Assembly: GCF_934754935.1 (NCBI RefSeq)
Contig: NZ_CAKVJB010000001.1
Location: forward strand, 62,001-126,000
Source of the DNA: an uncultured Holdemanella sp.
GTDB taxonomy: Bacteria; Bacillota_I; Bacilli_A; Erysipelotrichales; Erysipelotrichaceae
Direction of reading: 5' to 3'
Length of the DNA stretch: 64,000 nucleotides
The translations under genes were made by a program, and so were the position numbers. Positions 32,176 through 41,047 of the stretch are shown piece by piece (position 1 is the first letter of the stretch; each line of letters begins with the position of its first letter). The notes under the pieces were generated by a model. It made no database searches and was not told where the DNA came from. It saw only the letters and a program-made list of their open reading frames with translations.

Positions 32176-33012
32176 ATGGCTAAAAATGATGTAATTAGTG
32201 TTGAAAACAATATAACAAAAAAAGATTTTAGAAAAGTATTCTGGAGATCATTTACTTTACTTGGATCATTCAACTATGAAAAGATGGAAGGTCTAGGCTA
32301 TCTATATGCTATTGAGCACATTTTAAAGAAAATTTATAAAGATGATGAAGAAGGCTTAAAACAAGCTATGCTACGTGAAAGTGCAGCTTTCAATATGACA
32401 ATTGCACCAGCACCATTCGTTATGGGAATTTCCATTGCGATGGAAGAAAGCGTTAAGCGTGATCCTAATTTTGATCCAGCGTCAATCAATGCGATCAAAG
32501 TCAGTTTAATGGGTCCATTAAGTGGTATTGGTGATACATTCTTCTGGGGTATCTTTAGAATCTTGGCTTGTTCATTATCTATTGGTTTTGCGAAAGCAGG
32601 AAATCCAATTGCTCCATTTATTTTATTGATTCTATTTAATATTCCAACATTCTTAACTCGTTATTATGGATTAAAGATTGGATATACAAGTGGAAACCAA
32701 TTGTTGATTGACTTAGAAAAATCAGGAAAAATGCAATTATTTACATATTGTGCTGGCATTCTTGGTGTGGCTGCCATTGGTTGTATGATCGCAAGTTGGG
32801 TAACAGTTTCATGTCCTTTAGAATTCACAATTTCAGGAAACAAAATTGTGATTCAAGAATATTTAGATCAAATTATGCCTAAGTTATTGCCTTTAGCTGC
32901 AACATTAGGTATTTATTCAGCAATTAAAAAGAATATTAAAATCACAAAGATTATTTCAGCAATCGTAGTGATTGGATTTGTATTAGGTGTATTCGGCATT
33001 ATTGCCCTATAG
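32176..33012 (+). CDS. PTS mannose-family EIID permease (operon C)
   Basis: This 278-residue partner of the preceding EIIC has the family N-terminus TKKDFRKVFWRSFTL and the motif LSGIGDTFFWGIFR (about residues 115-128). Hydrophobic helices fill the C-terminal third. It starts 4 bases after the EIIC stop. Together with the EIIC it forms the membrane channel of the second PTS system. Confidence 0.93.
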   Translation: MAKNDVISVENNITKKDFRKVFWRSFTLLGSFNYEKMEGLGYLYAIEHILKKIYKDDEEGLKQAMLRESAAFNMTIAPAPFVMGISIAMEESVKRDPNFDPASINAIKVSLMGPLSGIGDTFFWGIFRILACSLSIGFAKAGNPIAPFILLILFNIPTFLTRYYGLKIGYTSGNQLLIDLEKSGKMQLFTYCAGILGVAAIGCMIASWVTVSCPLEFTISGNKIVIQEYLDQIMPKLLPLAATLGIYSAIKKNIKITKIISAIVVIGFVLGVFGIIAL

Positions 33013-33021
33013 GAGGTTGTT

Positions 33022-33495
33022 ATGGCTATAGTAGAAGTACGTGTAGACGATCGTTTGATTCATGGTCAAGTTTGTGGTTATTGGATCCCACAGTTTGATG
33101 TGCAACGAATTTTGATTGTCGATAATGAAATTGTGAACGATGAAAATCGTAAAGTATCTTTGAAATTTGGTACTCCACCAAGATGTAAATTGTCAATTTT
33201 TGATTCAAAGAAAGCTGCAGAAAAACTGCTTCGTAAGATTGATGAAGGAATTCGTGTTATGATTTTAGTTCGTTCACCAGAGCCACTAGCTGAAATGTTA
33301 GATTATGGCTATACGTTTGATCATGTTACTGTAGGTAATATGTCTACAAAAGATGGCGCTAAACAGATTCGTAACAATATGTTCGTAGATGAAAAAGAGG
33401 CAGCTGCCTTCAAGAAAATCAAAGAACACAATATTCCAATGTATTATCAAATTACACCAAATGTCTCAAAAGATGACATTTCAAAAGAGTTTTAA
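33022..33495 (+). CDS. PTS mannose-family EIIB component (operon C)
   Basis: This 157-residue phosphocarrier has the active histidine in VRVDDRLIHGQVCGYW (His 15). It takes phosphate from the EIIA encoded at 35220 and transfers it to the sugar. AGGAGG precedes the ATG at 33022. Confidence 0.93.
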   Translation: MAIVEVRVDDRLIHGQVCGYWIPQFDVQRILIVDNEIVNDENRKVSLKFGTPPRCKLSIFDSKKAAEKLLRKIDEGIRVMILVRSPEPLAEMLDYGYTFDHVTVGNMSTKDGAKQIRNNMFVDEKEAAAFKKIKEHNIPMYYQITPNVSKDDISKEF

Positions 33496-33508
33496 GGAGG
33501 ATTCGATT

Positions 33509-34594
33509 ATGGCAGAGCCAACAGTATTAGGATATATCAAGGAACAACCAGAAAGATTAAAATATGTTTTCGAAAATAAAGATGTTTTTGTGAAACCATT
33601 TGTAGATGTATTCACAAAAAATAATATTAAGAAAGTGATCTTCTTTGGATCAGGTACATCTTATAATGTATCTATTTTAGGAACTTATTATTTCAAACAT
33701 CTAGTAGGAATTGATGCAGAATATCAATATCCAACTGTATTTAAAAATTATGAAAAAGCAGATTGGTCAGGATTATTAAAGAAGGATGAAATTCTATATG
33801 TTGGTATTTCTCAATCTGGAACATCCATTTCAACTTGCGAAGTTATGAAATATGCGCAACAAGAAGGTTATCATACTTTGGCAATCACTGGAGATTTAAA
33901 TAGTGAAATCACAAAATATGTTGATACAAAAGTACATCTTTTAGTTGGAGATGAATTAACTCCACCAGAAACAAAAGGATATACAACATCTGTTATTTCT
34001 GTATACTTATGGGCTGTTGAATGTGCTCATGTAACTGGTAAGATGAGTGATGCTGAATATGAAAAAGCTTTAGATGAAACTCAAAAATTAGTAGATCAAT
34101 TCCAAACTGTAGTCGAAGAAAGTGAAGCTTGGTACGATCGTAACCGCACAACTATTGTAAATAGTGATCGTTTATATTTCTTAGGTTATGGTATTGATTT
34201 CGCAACCGCTATTGAAGCTCAATTAAAAGTTGGAGAAATGTTAAGACTTCCTGCATTGGGATATGAAATTGAAGAATATTCTCATGGTCCTACAATGGCG
34301 ATTTCTAAAAAACAAACCATTTGTATTATTGGAAGTGATGAAGCTGAATTTGAACACAGTGTAGATTTCAGTAAATCCTTTAAAAAATATACAGACCGTG
34401 TTCACTTTATCACATGCAAAGATTTAGGAAACGATCCTAGAGATTGTGTGTTCTCTGTTAAGACAAACAAATATTTGGCTCCATTGATGTTTACAGTTCC
34501 ATTCCAATTTGTTGCCGCAAAAGGTGCAAAGGATATTGGTATTGATACAGCTATCAACCCATTTGACGAAAATTTAGCTCACTACAAAGACTAA
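33509..34594 (+). CDS. SIS-domain phosphosugar isomerase/deglycase (operon C, first)
   Basis: This 361-residue protein has two SIS domains without glutaminase. KKVIFFGSGTSYNVSILG (about residues 43-60) and LYVGISQSGTSISTCEV (about 88-104) are the sugar-phosphate loops, and ETKGYTTSVISVYL (about 151-164) is common in FrlB/GfrF/AgaS-type enzymes. The second domain includes EIEEYSHGPTMAI (about 253), with a Glu and His typical of isomerase active sites. I chose ATG at 33509 (AAGGAGG eight bases upstream); the longer frame from 33389 overlaps EIIB. It likely processes the imported 6-phosphate. Confidence 0.88.
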   Translation: MAEPTVLGYIKEQPERLKYVFENKDVFVKPFVDVFTKNNIKKVIFFGSGTSYNVSILGTYYFKHLVGIDAEYQYPTVFKNYEKADWSGLLKKDEILYVGISQSGTSISTCEVMKYAQQEGYHTLAITGDLNSEITKYVDTKVHLLVGDELTPPETKGYTTSVISVYLWAVECAHVTGKMSDAEYEKALDETQKLVDQFQTVVEESEAWYDRNRTTIVNSDRLYFLGYGIDFATAIEAQLKVGEMLRLPALGYEIEEYSHGPTMAISKKQTICIIGSDEAEFEHSVDFSKSFKKYTDRVHFITCKDLGNDPRDCVFSVKTNKYLAPLMFTVPFQFVAAKGAKDIGIDTAINPFDENLAHYKD

Positions 34595-35226
34595 TGAAAG
34601 CTATTATTTTTGATATGGATGGTGTCCTAATAAATAGTGAAGTGAAGTATCAAGAATTATTCATGCAGTTTTTTAAAGAAAGAGGAGTTTTCGTTGAAAA
34701 AGAAGAACTTCTCTTTCTTGTTGGTAGTTCTAGAAAAATGGAAGATGCGTTTATCGCAAATCGATTAAATGTGAGTGTTGAAAGGGCAAAGTGTTTAAAG
34801 GAAACTTTTTTTGAAAATCAAAATGTGGATTACTTAAAAATACGTATGCCTTATGTGATGGAATTGCTTGAATATTTAAAAAATAAAGATGTTACGATGG
34901 CGCTTGCTTCATCTTCTCCAATGGAAAATATTGTGGATGTTTTAAAACAATGTGAGATTGAAACCTATTTTAAATATATTGTGAGTGGAGAAAATTTTAA
35001 AAGGACAAAGCCAGATCCAGAAATTTATGAATATACGAGTAAACAATTGGGTGTTTCTAAAGATGAAATATGGGTTGTAGAAGATTCTGAATATGGTATC
35101 GAGGCTGCAAAAAATGCAGGCTTAAAAGTTATAGGGTTATACAATAGAGAACTTTATCAAGATTTGACAGACGCAAATTTAATTATAAGTTCACTAAAAC
35201 AGATTATGGAGGAAGATATATGGTAG
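34594..35226 (+). CDS. HAD hydrolase, beta-phosphoglucomutase-like (operon C)
   Basis: This 210-residue subfamily-IA HAD protein has motif I DMDGVLINSE (residues 7-16), a four-helix cap, motif II ASSSPMENI (about 107) and the C-terminal KPDPEIYEY and VVEDSEYGIEAAKNAG (about 160-175) motifs. It likely dephosphorylates or isomerises a sugar phosphate of the pathway. Its start overlaps the SIS stop (TAATG), with no separate ribosome binding site visible, so it depends on coupling. The end overlaps the EIIA start by 7 bases. Confidence 0.88.
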   Translation: MKAIIFDMDGVLINSEVKYQELFMQFFKERGVFVEKEELLFLVGSSRKMEDAFIANRLNVSVERAKCLKETFFENQNVDYLKIRMPYVMELLEYLKNKDVTMALASSSPMENIVDVLKQCEIETYFKYIVSGENFKRTKPDPEIYEYTSKQLGVSKDEIWVVEDSEYGIEAAKNAGLKVIGLYNRELYQDLTDANLIISSLKQIMEEDIW

Positions 35227-35645
35227 GAATTCTTATTACAGGTCATGGTCATTTTGCCAGTGGCATTGCTTCAAGTGTAGAGTTGATCATGCAAAGTCTA
35301 GAAGGGGTAGAAGTTGTTGATTTTCCGCAAGGAGATACGGCAACGGAATTGAAAGAAAATATACATAGCGCATTGAGTAAATTTGATGATGAAATTGTTG
35401 TATTTGCGGATTTACTAAGTGGATCTCCATTTAATACGGCTGTTATGGAAGCTTTAGAGAATGATAAGATTCAAGTTGTCTATGGCACAAATTTAGGTAT
35501 GTTGATTGAATGTATCATGATGCGTAATATGGGTTCAAGTGCGATTGAAATCGCAAATAAGGCTTGTGAAGTTGGCCAAACTCAAATTGGTAAATTTGAA
35601 AAACAACTAGAATCTGATGATGATGCATCAGAAGAGGAGTGGTAA
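35220..35645 (+). CDS. PTS mannose-family EIIA component (operon C)
   Basis: This 141-residue phosphocarrier has the active His in GILITGHGHFASGI (His 9 region) and the Gly-rich loop ADLLSGSPFNTAVM. A GGAGGA site precedes ATG 35220 inside the end of the HAD gene. It supplies phosphate to the EIIB at 33022, completing the second PTS system. Confidence 0.92.
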   Translation: MVGILITGHGHFASGIASSVELIMQSLEGVEVVDFPQGDTATELKENIHSALSKFDDEIVVFADLLSGSPFNTAVMEALENDKIQVVYGTNLGMLIECIMMRNMGSSAIEIANKACEVGQTQIGKFEKQLESDDDASEEEW

Positions 35646-35646
35646 A

Positions 35647-36711
35647 ATGACTCGAAGCATAATGTGGCAGTATATAGAAGAAGAACCTACATATTTGTTG
35701 AATATCTTAAACAATCCAGAAAATAAAGATGTTATTCAAAAAGTAAAGGATTTTGATACCATCTATATATGTGCACATGGAAGTTCTTATAATGCAGCTA
35801 CTTCGGTTGCTGGTTTTATAAGTGATATGGCTCATGTTCGTGTATATGTATATACACCTAGTAATTTTAAGCACAATGCTAAATCTATTCATTATGAAAA
35901 TAAAGAGAAGACATTGGTGATTGGAATTAGTGAAACAGGTACGAGCCGAGGTGTTTTAGAAGTTCTAGAACAAATGAAAGATAAAGGCTTTACACTTCTA
36001 ACACTGACAAATGTAAAAGATTCTCCAATGGATACATTAGGAGATCATACATTGTATTATCATTGTGATGAAGAAGATAGTAATGCCAAGACAAAAGGAT
36101 ATAGTTGTACTTTATTATTGTTGATGTTGATTGGTATATATTCAGGATATTTCAAGGGATTTGTTTCTGAAAACGAAATAGAGAAATATTTTGAAGAGTT
36201 AAAGAATGAAATCAAGAATCTTGAATCATTAATGGATAGTTTTGTAGCTTGGCTTAAAGATGCAAGCTATGGAAAAGATATGAAAGATATCTATGTGATT
36301 GGTGATGGAATGCAATTTGGTTCTTGTTTAGAAGGTCAGCTTAAACTAATGGAAACAATGTGTATGCCAACTATGTTTAATGATATCTTAGAATTTTCAC
36401 ATGGGATGCATAGATCTTTAAATACATCTTCACACGTATTGTTGTTGGATGATGGTACGGAAAAGGAATTGATGTATAAAACGTATGAATATCTAAAATC
36501 TAAACAAATTCCAGTCTTATTGATCACAAATCAAAGTTATGCATATGATGATTATATTTATCCTGTTGATTTATATCATGTGGATCATTCAATATTTTCT
36601 ATCATTTACTTAATTCAAATTATATCTGTATTTGTACCTGAACTGCATGGTTTGGATCCAAATCGTGATGCGAATAATGACTATACAGATTTTGTGAATA
36701 CTAGAGTATAA
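35647..36711 (+). CDS. SIS-domain phosphosugar isomerase/deglycase (operon C, second)
   Basis: This 354-residue two-SIS-domain protein is paralogous to the one at 33509. TIYICAHGSSYNAATSVAG (about residues 38-56) and TLVIGISETGTSRGVLEV (about 90-107) are the phosphosugar loops, and AKTKGYSCTLLLLM (about 150) matches the FrlB-like group. The second domain keeps DILEFSHGMHRSL with a Glu-His pair. I chose ATG at 35647 (GAGGAG upstream). Two SIS enzymes with one PTS mirror the gfr operon layout, where each deglycase handles a different Amadori product phosphate; for this cluster that is only an inference. Confidence 0.87.
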   Translation: MTRSIMWQYIEEEPTYLLNILNNPENKDVIQKVKDFDTIYICAHGSSYNAATSVAGFISDMAHVRVYVYTPSNFKHNAKSIHYENKEKTLVIGISETGTSRGVLEVLEQMKDKGFTLLTLTNVKDSPMDTLGDHTLYYHCDEEDSNAKTKGYSCTLLLLMLIGIYSGYFKGFVSENEIEKYFEELKNEIKNLESLMDSFVAWLKDASYGKDMKDIYVIGDGMQFGSCLEGQLKLMETMCMPTMFNDILEFSHGMHRSLNTSSHVLLLDDGTEKELMYKTYEYLKSKQIPVLLITNQSYAYDDYIYPVDLYHVDHSIFSIIYLIQIISVFVPELHGLDPNRDANNDYTDFVNTRV

Positions 36712-36716
36712 TTAAA

Positions 36717-36737
36717 AGAAAGCCCAGATGGGCTTTT
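36717..36737 (+). terminator. Intrinsic terminator of operon C
   Basis: AAAGCCC (36719-36725), loop AGAT and GGGCTTT (36730-36736), then T. It lies 7 bases after the SIS stop. Confidence 0.7.
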
Positions 36738-36758
36738 CGTATATAGGGGAGGATGCAC

Positions 36759-37412
36759 ATGTTAGAGTTAGTTGTTTTTGATGTGGATGGGTTGATGTTA
36801 GATACTGAAAGCGTATGGAAAGAAGCTTTTGACAAGGCAGGAGATAAGTATGGTATTCAAAATATGGGTTCTACTTTATTTCCAAAATTGATTGGTAAAA
36901 GTGGTAGAGATGAAAAAGAAGTGTTAGATCGATATTTATCTCAAGACATTCAAGAATTAGTGATCAAAGAATGGGAACGTATTGGATTTGGTATGTTGGA
37001 AAAGGAAGTGCCAGTAAAGCCAGGCTTAAATGAAATACTAGATTTTTTGGATGCACATCATATTAAAAAGGCTGTCGCAACAACGACAAGAAGAGAGCTT
37101 ACTGAAGAAAGATTAAAACGAGTTGGCGTATATGATCGTTTTGATTATGTATTATGTGGGGATGAAGTCATAAATCGTAAGCCAGATCCAGAAATTTATT
37201 TGAGTGTTTTAAAGAAAATGAATACAGACGCAAAAAATGCTCTAGTCTTAGAGGATAGTGTAGTTGGGGTTGAGGCTGCTTATAGAGCAGGTATTGATTG
37301 TATTCAAGTGCCAGATATCATTGCACCTACAGATGTACAAAAGAAGCAGACGATTTATACTGCGAAAGATTTAATGGAAGCTAGAGATTATATTAAAGAG
37401 AACAGGATATAA
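36759..37412 (+). CDS. HAD hydrolase, beta-phosphoglucomutase-like
   Basis: This 217-residue subfamily-IA HAD protein has motif I FDVDGLMLDTE (residues about 6-16), motif II ATTTRRELTEERL (about 103) and C-terminal KPDPEIYLS and VLEDSVVGVEAAYRAG. It is a second member beside the one at 34594, from which it differs in the cap. I chose ATG at 36759, since AGGGGAGG is then six bases upstream; ATG 36753 would be too close. It lies after the operon C terminator and only one base before the MATE gene, so these two form a unit. Confidence 0.87.
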   Translation: MLELVVFDVDGLMLDTESVWKEAFDKAGDKYGIQNMGSTLFPKLIGKSGRDEKEVLDRYLSQDIQELVIKEWERIGFGMLEKEVPVKPGLNEILDFLDAHHIKKAVATTTRRELTEERLKRVGVYDRFDYVLCGDEVINRKPDPEIYLSVLKKMNTDAKNALVLEDSVVGVEAAYRAGIDCIQVPDIIAPTDVQKKQTIYTAKDLMEARDYIKENRI

Positions 37413-37413
37413 A

Positions 37414-38763
37414 ATGCGTCAAAATGATTTTGAAAATGCACCCATGATAAAATTGGTCATGGGTTTAGCTATACCGAGCATGATTGCTCAATTAGTCAAT
37501 ATTTTATATTCCATTGTCGATCGTATGTTTGTAGGACAAATTGAAGAAGTAGGAAATTTATGCTTGGCAGCCGTTGGAATATGTGGGCCAATCGTTACTT
37601 TATTATCAAGTTTTGGAACTCTTGTTGGAATTGGTGGTTCCATTTGGCTATCGATGTGTTTGGGTCAAAAGAATGAGAAAAGGGCCAGTCAAATTTTATA
37701 TAACAGTTTTGTGATGTTGGTTGTTCTTTCTATTTGTTTAACACTTGGATTCATTCTTTTAAAACACAATCTGATCTATTGGTTTGGAGGCAGTGATGCC
37801 CTATATCCTTATGCCAATACTTATTTAACAATCTATACATTAGGAACTTTCTTTGCCCTTATGTCAATTGGATTGAACTATTTTATTACAGGACAAGGCT
37901 ATGCTACGATTGCGATGTTAAGTGTATGTATTGGTGCCATCACAAATATTATTTTTGATTTTATTTTGATTCGAACACTAAAGATTGGTGTTGCAGGAGC
38001 TGCCATTGGTACGGTTGTAGCACAGTTTTTATCTTGTATGTTTGTGCTTTGTTTTTTAAGATTTAAAACAAAGATCAAATTGAAAAAAGAAGAACTTTCT
38101 ATAGATAAGATGAAGCATATAGTAAAACTTGGATTTTCACCATTTTTGATTCTTGCGACGGATTCTGTCATTTTAATTGTGATGAATATGATGCTTCAAA
38201 AGTATGGTGGAAATATGGGTGATGTTTATATTTCAGCTATTACTGTAGCCCAAAGTTATTTCTTATTGATTACAGGTCCACTTTTAGGTATTAGTTCAGG
38301 AACACAGCCAATATATGCGTATCATTTTGGTGCGAAAAATTTAAAGAAAATCAAAGAAGCTTTTAAAATCATTATTTCATTTGCGTTTTTATTCTGTCTT
38401 GTCATGTTCATTATTTCAATGTGCTACTCAAATGTATTTGTATCTATGTTTACAAGTGATGTCATGACTATGCCAATTGCAGATAGAGCCATTAAAATCT
38501 TCTGTTTAGGTATATTAATGATGTCTATTCAATATGTTTTAGTGGATGGAATTACAGGATTATCGAATGTAAAACTATCTTTGTTTTTATCATTAAATCG
38601 TAAGATGATGTATTTAGGTTGTACATGTTTATTGCCTGCATTTTTAGGGGTTTCTAATATTTTCTATGCACAACCAATAGCCGATATTTATGCGAGTATT
38701 GTAACTGCCATTTGTTTTATAAAAATCATACCTTCTTATTTAAAAAGTCATGGTGTGAAGTAA
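37414..38763 (+). CDS. MATE-family efflux transporter (second)
   Basis: This 449-residue protein has about 12 predicted membrane helices in two halves. LAIPSMIAQLVNILYSIVDRMFVG near the start and ISSGTQPIYAYHFGAKN (about residues 296-312) are typical of MATE exporters of the NorM/DinF type. It starts one base after the HAD stop and is followed by a terminator. It differs substantially from the MATE protein at 14192. The export substrate is unknown. Confidence 0.9.
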   Translation: MRQNDFENAPMIKLVMGLAIPSMIAQLVNILYSIVDRMFVGQIEEVGNLCLAAVGICGPIVTLLSSFGTLVGIGGSIWLSMCLGQKNEKRASQILYNSFVMLVVLSICLTLGFILLKHNLIYWFGGSDALYPYANTYLTIYTLGTFFALMSIGLNYFITGQGYATIAMLSVCIGAITNIIFDFILIRTLKIGVAGAAIGTVVAQFLSCMFVLCFLRFKTKIKLKKEELSIDKMKHIVKLGFSPFLILATDSVILIVMNMMLQKYGGNMGDVYISAITVAQSYFLLITGPLLGISSGTQPIYAYHFGAKNLKKIKEAFKIIISFAFLFCLVMFIISMCYSNVFVSMFTSDVMTMPIADRAIKIFCLGILMMSIQYVLVDGITGLSNVKLSLFLSLNRKMMYLGCTCLLPAFLGVSNIFYAQPIADIYASIVTAICFIKIIPSYLKSHGVK

Positions 38764-38793
38764 GGCGAGATGAAGCAACATCTCGTTTTTTTT
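38764..38793 (+). terminator. Intrinsic terminator of the HAD-MATE unit
   Basis: CGAGATG (38766-38772) and CATCTCG (38779-38785) form a 7-bp stem followed by eight T. Confidence 0.85.
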
Positions 38794-38811
38794 AATACTA
38801 CAGCCATTTTC

Positions 38812-38820
38812 TGATATAAT
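38812..38820 (+). promoter_or_regulatory. Extended -10 promoter of the ATPase-like gene
   Basis: TGATATAAT, a TGn extended -10, lies 21 bases before ATG 38842. No strong -35 is visible. Confidence 0.55.
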
Positions 38821-38841
38821 AGGGGCATAGGAGGATTTTGT

Positions 38842-40422
38842 ATGGCTATATTTCTAAATCCAAATAATGCGAATTTTAATGAAGCAGTCCATTCAAAAAT
38901 ATATGTGGATAAAACAGGCTTGATTGAATATACAAATAGTGTGATTTCAACCACAGCTAAATTCATTTGTAATTCAAGACCTAGACGTTTTGGAAAATCC
39001 ATGACTGCGGATATGCTTTGTGCCTATTATTCAAAGGGATGTGATTCTAGAGAATTATTTCAGCCATATACGATTTCTTCATGTTCTACATTTGAAAAGT
39101 ATCTTAATCAATATGATGTCATTCATATTGATGTACAGTGGTGTAAAGACCAAGTTGAAAATATAAATGAAATTGTCAATTATATCAAAGAGAGTTGTAT
39201 GCATGAATTACAGAATGAATATTCCGATATTGATTATACTGGAATTATTTCTTTGTCTGGAACACTTTCTAAAATTAATGATGAAACGGGACATCGCTTT
39301 GTGGTAATTATTGACGAGTGGGATGTATTGATTCGTGATAATGCGAATAATAAAAAACTTCAAGAAGAATATATTGATTTTTTGAAAGGATTATTTAAAG
39401 GATCACAACCTTCTCGCTATATCGCATTAGCGTATTTAACGGGGATTTTACCAATCAAAAGAACGATGACGCAATCGGCATTAAATAATTTTGATGAATA
39501 TACAATGTTGAATCCGGGTCCATTGGCTTCTTTCATAGGATTTACAGAAGAGGAAGTCAAAAGATTAAGTGATACATACAACATAGATTTTAATCGAATC
39601 AAAAAATGGTATGATGGATATTACTTAAATCATCAGCATGTATATAATCCGAAAGCTGTTGTTAGTTTGTTTACATTAGGTGTGTTTCAAAGTTATTGGG
39701 CACAGACAAGTAGTTACGAATCCATAAATAGTTTGATTCAAATGAATTTTGATGGTTTAAAAGAAGCTGTTTTAGAAATGTTAAGTGGAAATGAAGTGAA
39801 GATGCAGACAACGTCTTTTCAAAATGATATGGTTTCATTTAAAAATAAGAATGATGTGTTAACGGCATTGGTTCATTTAGGATATCTTGGATACAACCAA
39901 ACATATAAGACAGTATTTATTCCAAATGAAGAGATTCGACAAGAATTTGTGAATTCTGTTTCTGAAGATAAATGGAATGATTTGATTCAATTTGAAAAAG
40001 AATCAGATACCATTTTAGAAGCGACTTGGGATATGGATACGGAAGTTGTAGCTAAACAAATGGAAAAGATTCATAATACGTATGCTTCTAATATTGTGTA
40101 TCATAATGAAAATAGTTTGAGTAGTGTTTTAACACTTGCATATTTATCAACTTTGAAATATTATTTTAAACCAATACGTGAATTACCAACAGGAAGAGGA
40201 TTTGCGGATTTTGTATATATTCCAAAACCAGAATATAAAGATTATTATCCAGCCTTATTGGTGGAACTAAAATGGAATCATAATGTGCAAAGTGCATTAG
40301 ATCAAATCAAGGAAAAAGTATATCCTCAATCGATTCAAGAATATACGAATAACTTGTTGTTAGTGGGGATTGCTTATGATCCTAAGACAAAAGAACATTG
40401 TTGCAAAATAGAAAAGTTTTAA
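38842..40422 (+). CDS. AAA-ATPase-like protein with PD-(D/E)XK nuclease-like C-terminus
   Basis: This 526-residue protein belongs to the AAA-ATPase_like/DUF1703 group. The N-terminal VDKTGLIEYTNSVI and the P-loop variant RPRRFGKSMTADML (about residues 47-60) are characteristic, and a Walker B-like VVIIDEWDVLI lies at about 155. The C-terminal 100 residues hold GRGFADFVYIPK followed by ALLVELKWN, the D...ExK pattern of the PD-(D/E)XK fold. The family is abundant in gut Bacteroidetes and Firmicutes, and its function is unknown. It shows no sequence relation to the ATPase at 15613 beyond the general layout. Confidence 0.85.
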   Translation: MAIFLNPNNANFNEAVHSKIYVDKTGLIEYTNSVISTTAKFICNSRPRRFGKSMTADMLCAYYSKGCDSRELFQPYTISSCSTFEKYLNQYDVIHIDVQWCKDQVENINEIVNYIKESCMHELQNEYSDIDYTGIISLSGTLSKINDETGHRFVVIIDEWDVLIRDNANNKKLQEEYIDFLKGLFKGSQPSRYIALAYLTGILPIKRTMTQSALNNFDEYTMLNPGPLASFIGFTEEEVKRLSDTYNIDFNRIKKWYDGYYLNHQHVYNPKAVVSLFTLGVFQSYWAQTSSYESINSLIQMNFDGLKEAVLEMLSGNEVKMQTTSFQNDMVSFKNKNDVLTALVHLGYLGYNQTYKTVFIPNEEIRQEFVNSVSEDKWNDLIQFEKESDTILEATWDMDTEVVAKQMEKIHNTYASNIVYHNENSLSSVLTLAYLSTLKYYFKPIRELPTGRGFADFVYIPKPEYKDYYPALLVELKWNHNVQSALDQIKEKVYPQSIQEYTNNLLLVGIAYDPKTKEHCCKIEKF

Positions 40423-40446
40423 TGGAATTAAGAATAGGTGATGATT

Positions 40447-40749
40447 ATGTTTTTTAAGAAAGAGAAAAAGATGAATGTTCCAGATTTATGGAATTTTATG
40501 ACATCTTTAAATAAAAAGGATAAGGCTTTATTTGAAGAACTATTAGATAATGATAATGAGCCTTTGGAATATAAGGGGGATGTCAAACAGGGTGGTTTAT
40601 TAAAGAATAAGAAGATGATTGAAAGAAGGGTCATTGAAAAAGAAGAGGATGGAAGATTGCGTGATTATACGCAATATCGTATTCAGCCAGATGTATATGA
40701 AGTATTAAAATCTTCTTATGATCAATTCTATTCAATTATTGGTGATTAA
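40447..40749 (+). CDS. Hypothetical protein (100 aa)
   Basis: I do not recognise a family. ATG at 40447 (MFFKKEKKMNVPDLWNFMTS) has AGGTG seven bases upstream; in-frame ATG or GTG codons at 40438-40441 fall in that site. The peptide is highly charged, without signal or membrane segment. YTQYRIQPDVYEVLKSSYD near the end has a globular look. It follows the ATPase-like gene by 24 bases and may be cotranscribed with it, and a terminator follows. Confidence 0.65.
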   Translation: MFFKKEKKMNVPDLWNFMTSLNKKDKALFEELLDNDNEPLEYKGDVKQGGLLKNKKMIERRVIEKEEDGRLRDYTQYRIQPDVYEVLKSSYDQFYSIIGD

Positions 40750-40774
40750 GCTTGTAGAAATACAGGCTTTTTTC
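40748..40774 (+). terminator. Intrinsic terminator after the 100-aa gene
   Basis: AAGCTTGTA (40748-40756), loop GAAA and TACAGGCTT (40761-40769) with one wobble pair, followed by TTTTC. It overlaps the stop codon. Confidence 0.8.
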
Positions 40775-40779
40775 TTTAT

Positions 40780-40899
40780 AGGTGCAAATCTCAAGACAAA
40801 AAAAGCCCTTAAAGGTGCAAATGAAGGAGTAAAAAAAGTCCTTGTAGGTGCAAATCACAAGGTAAAAAAAGTCCTTGTAGGTGCAAATGGAAAAGAAAG
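40780..40899 (+). repeat. 33-bp tandem repeat, about 3.6 units
   Basis: AGGTGCAAAT recurs at 40780, 40813, 40846 and 40879, exactly 33 bases apart. Units two and three also share AAAAAAAGTCCTTGT before the next start; the first is more diverged and the last is partial. In one frame the repeat reads as an 11-residue unit (GANHKVKKVLV-like) that stays open to 40918, but no ribosome binding site or convincing start is present. Because a terminator precedes it, I annotate it as a non-coding minisatellite. Confidence 0.85.
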
Positions 40900-41047
40900 T
40901 GTGCTAGAATATCTTTAGATAAAGCATATTATATGATTGGCAATAATTGAATATACATTTGAGTATTGATTTAAATCAAATCATACTTTTTTTTCTATTT
41001 GTCAGAGTGAGAAGATGAGTTGTTAAATGGGCATGACTATTGGTTGA

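Noticed and set aside
40780..40899. CRISPR-like regular spacing
   Set aside because: The 33-base units are directly adjacent, with no unique spacers, no arm symmetry and no cas genes nearby.
40718..40918. 66-codon open frame across the 33-bp repeat as a gene
   Set aside because: It starts inside the preceding gene, has no ribosome binding site and crosses a terminator; kept as a repeat, with the coding option noted.
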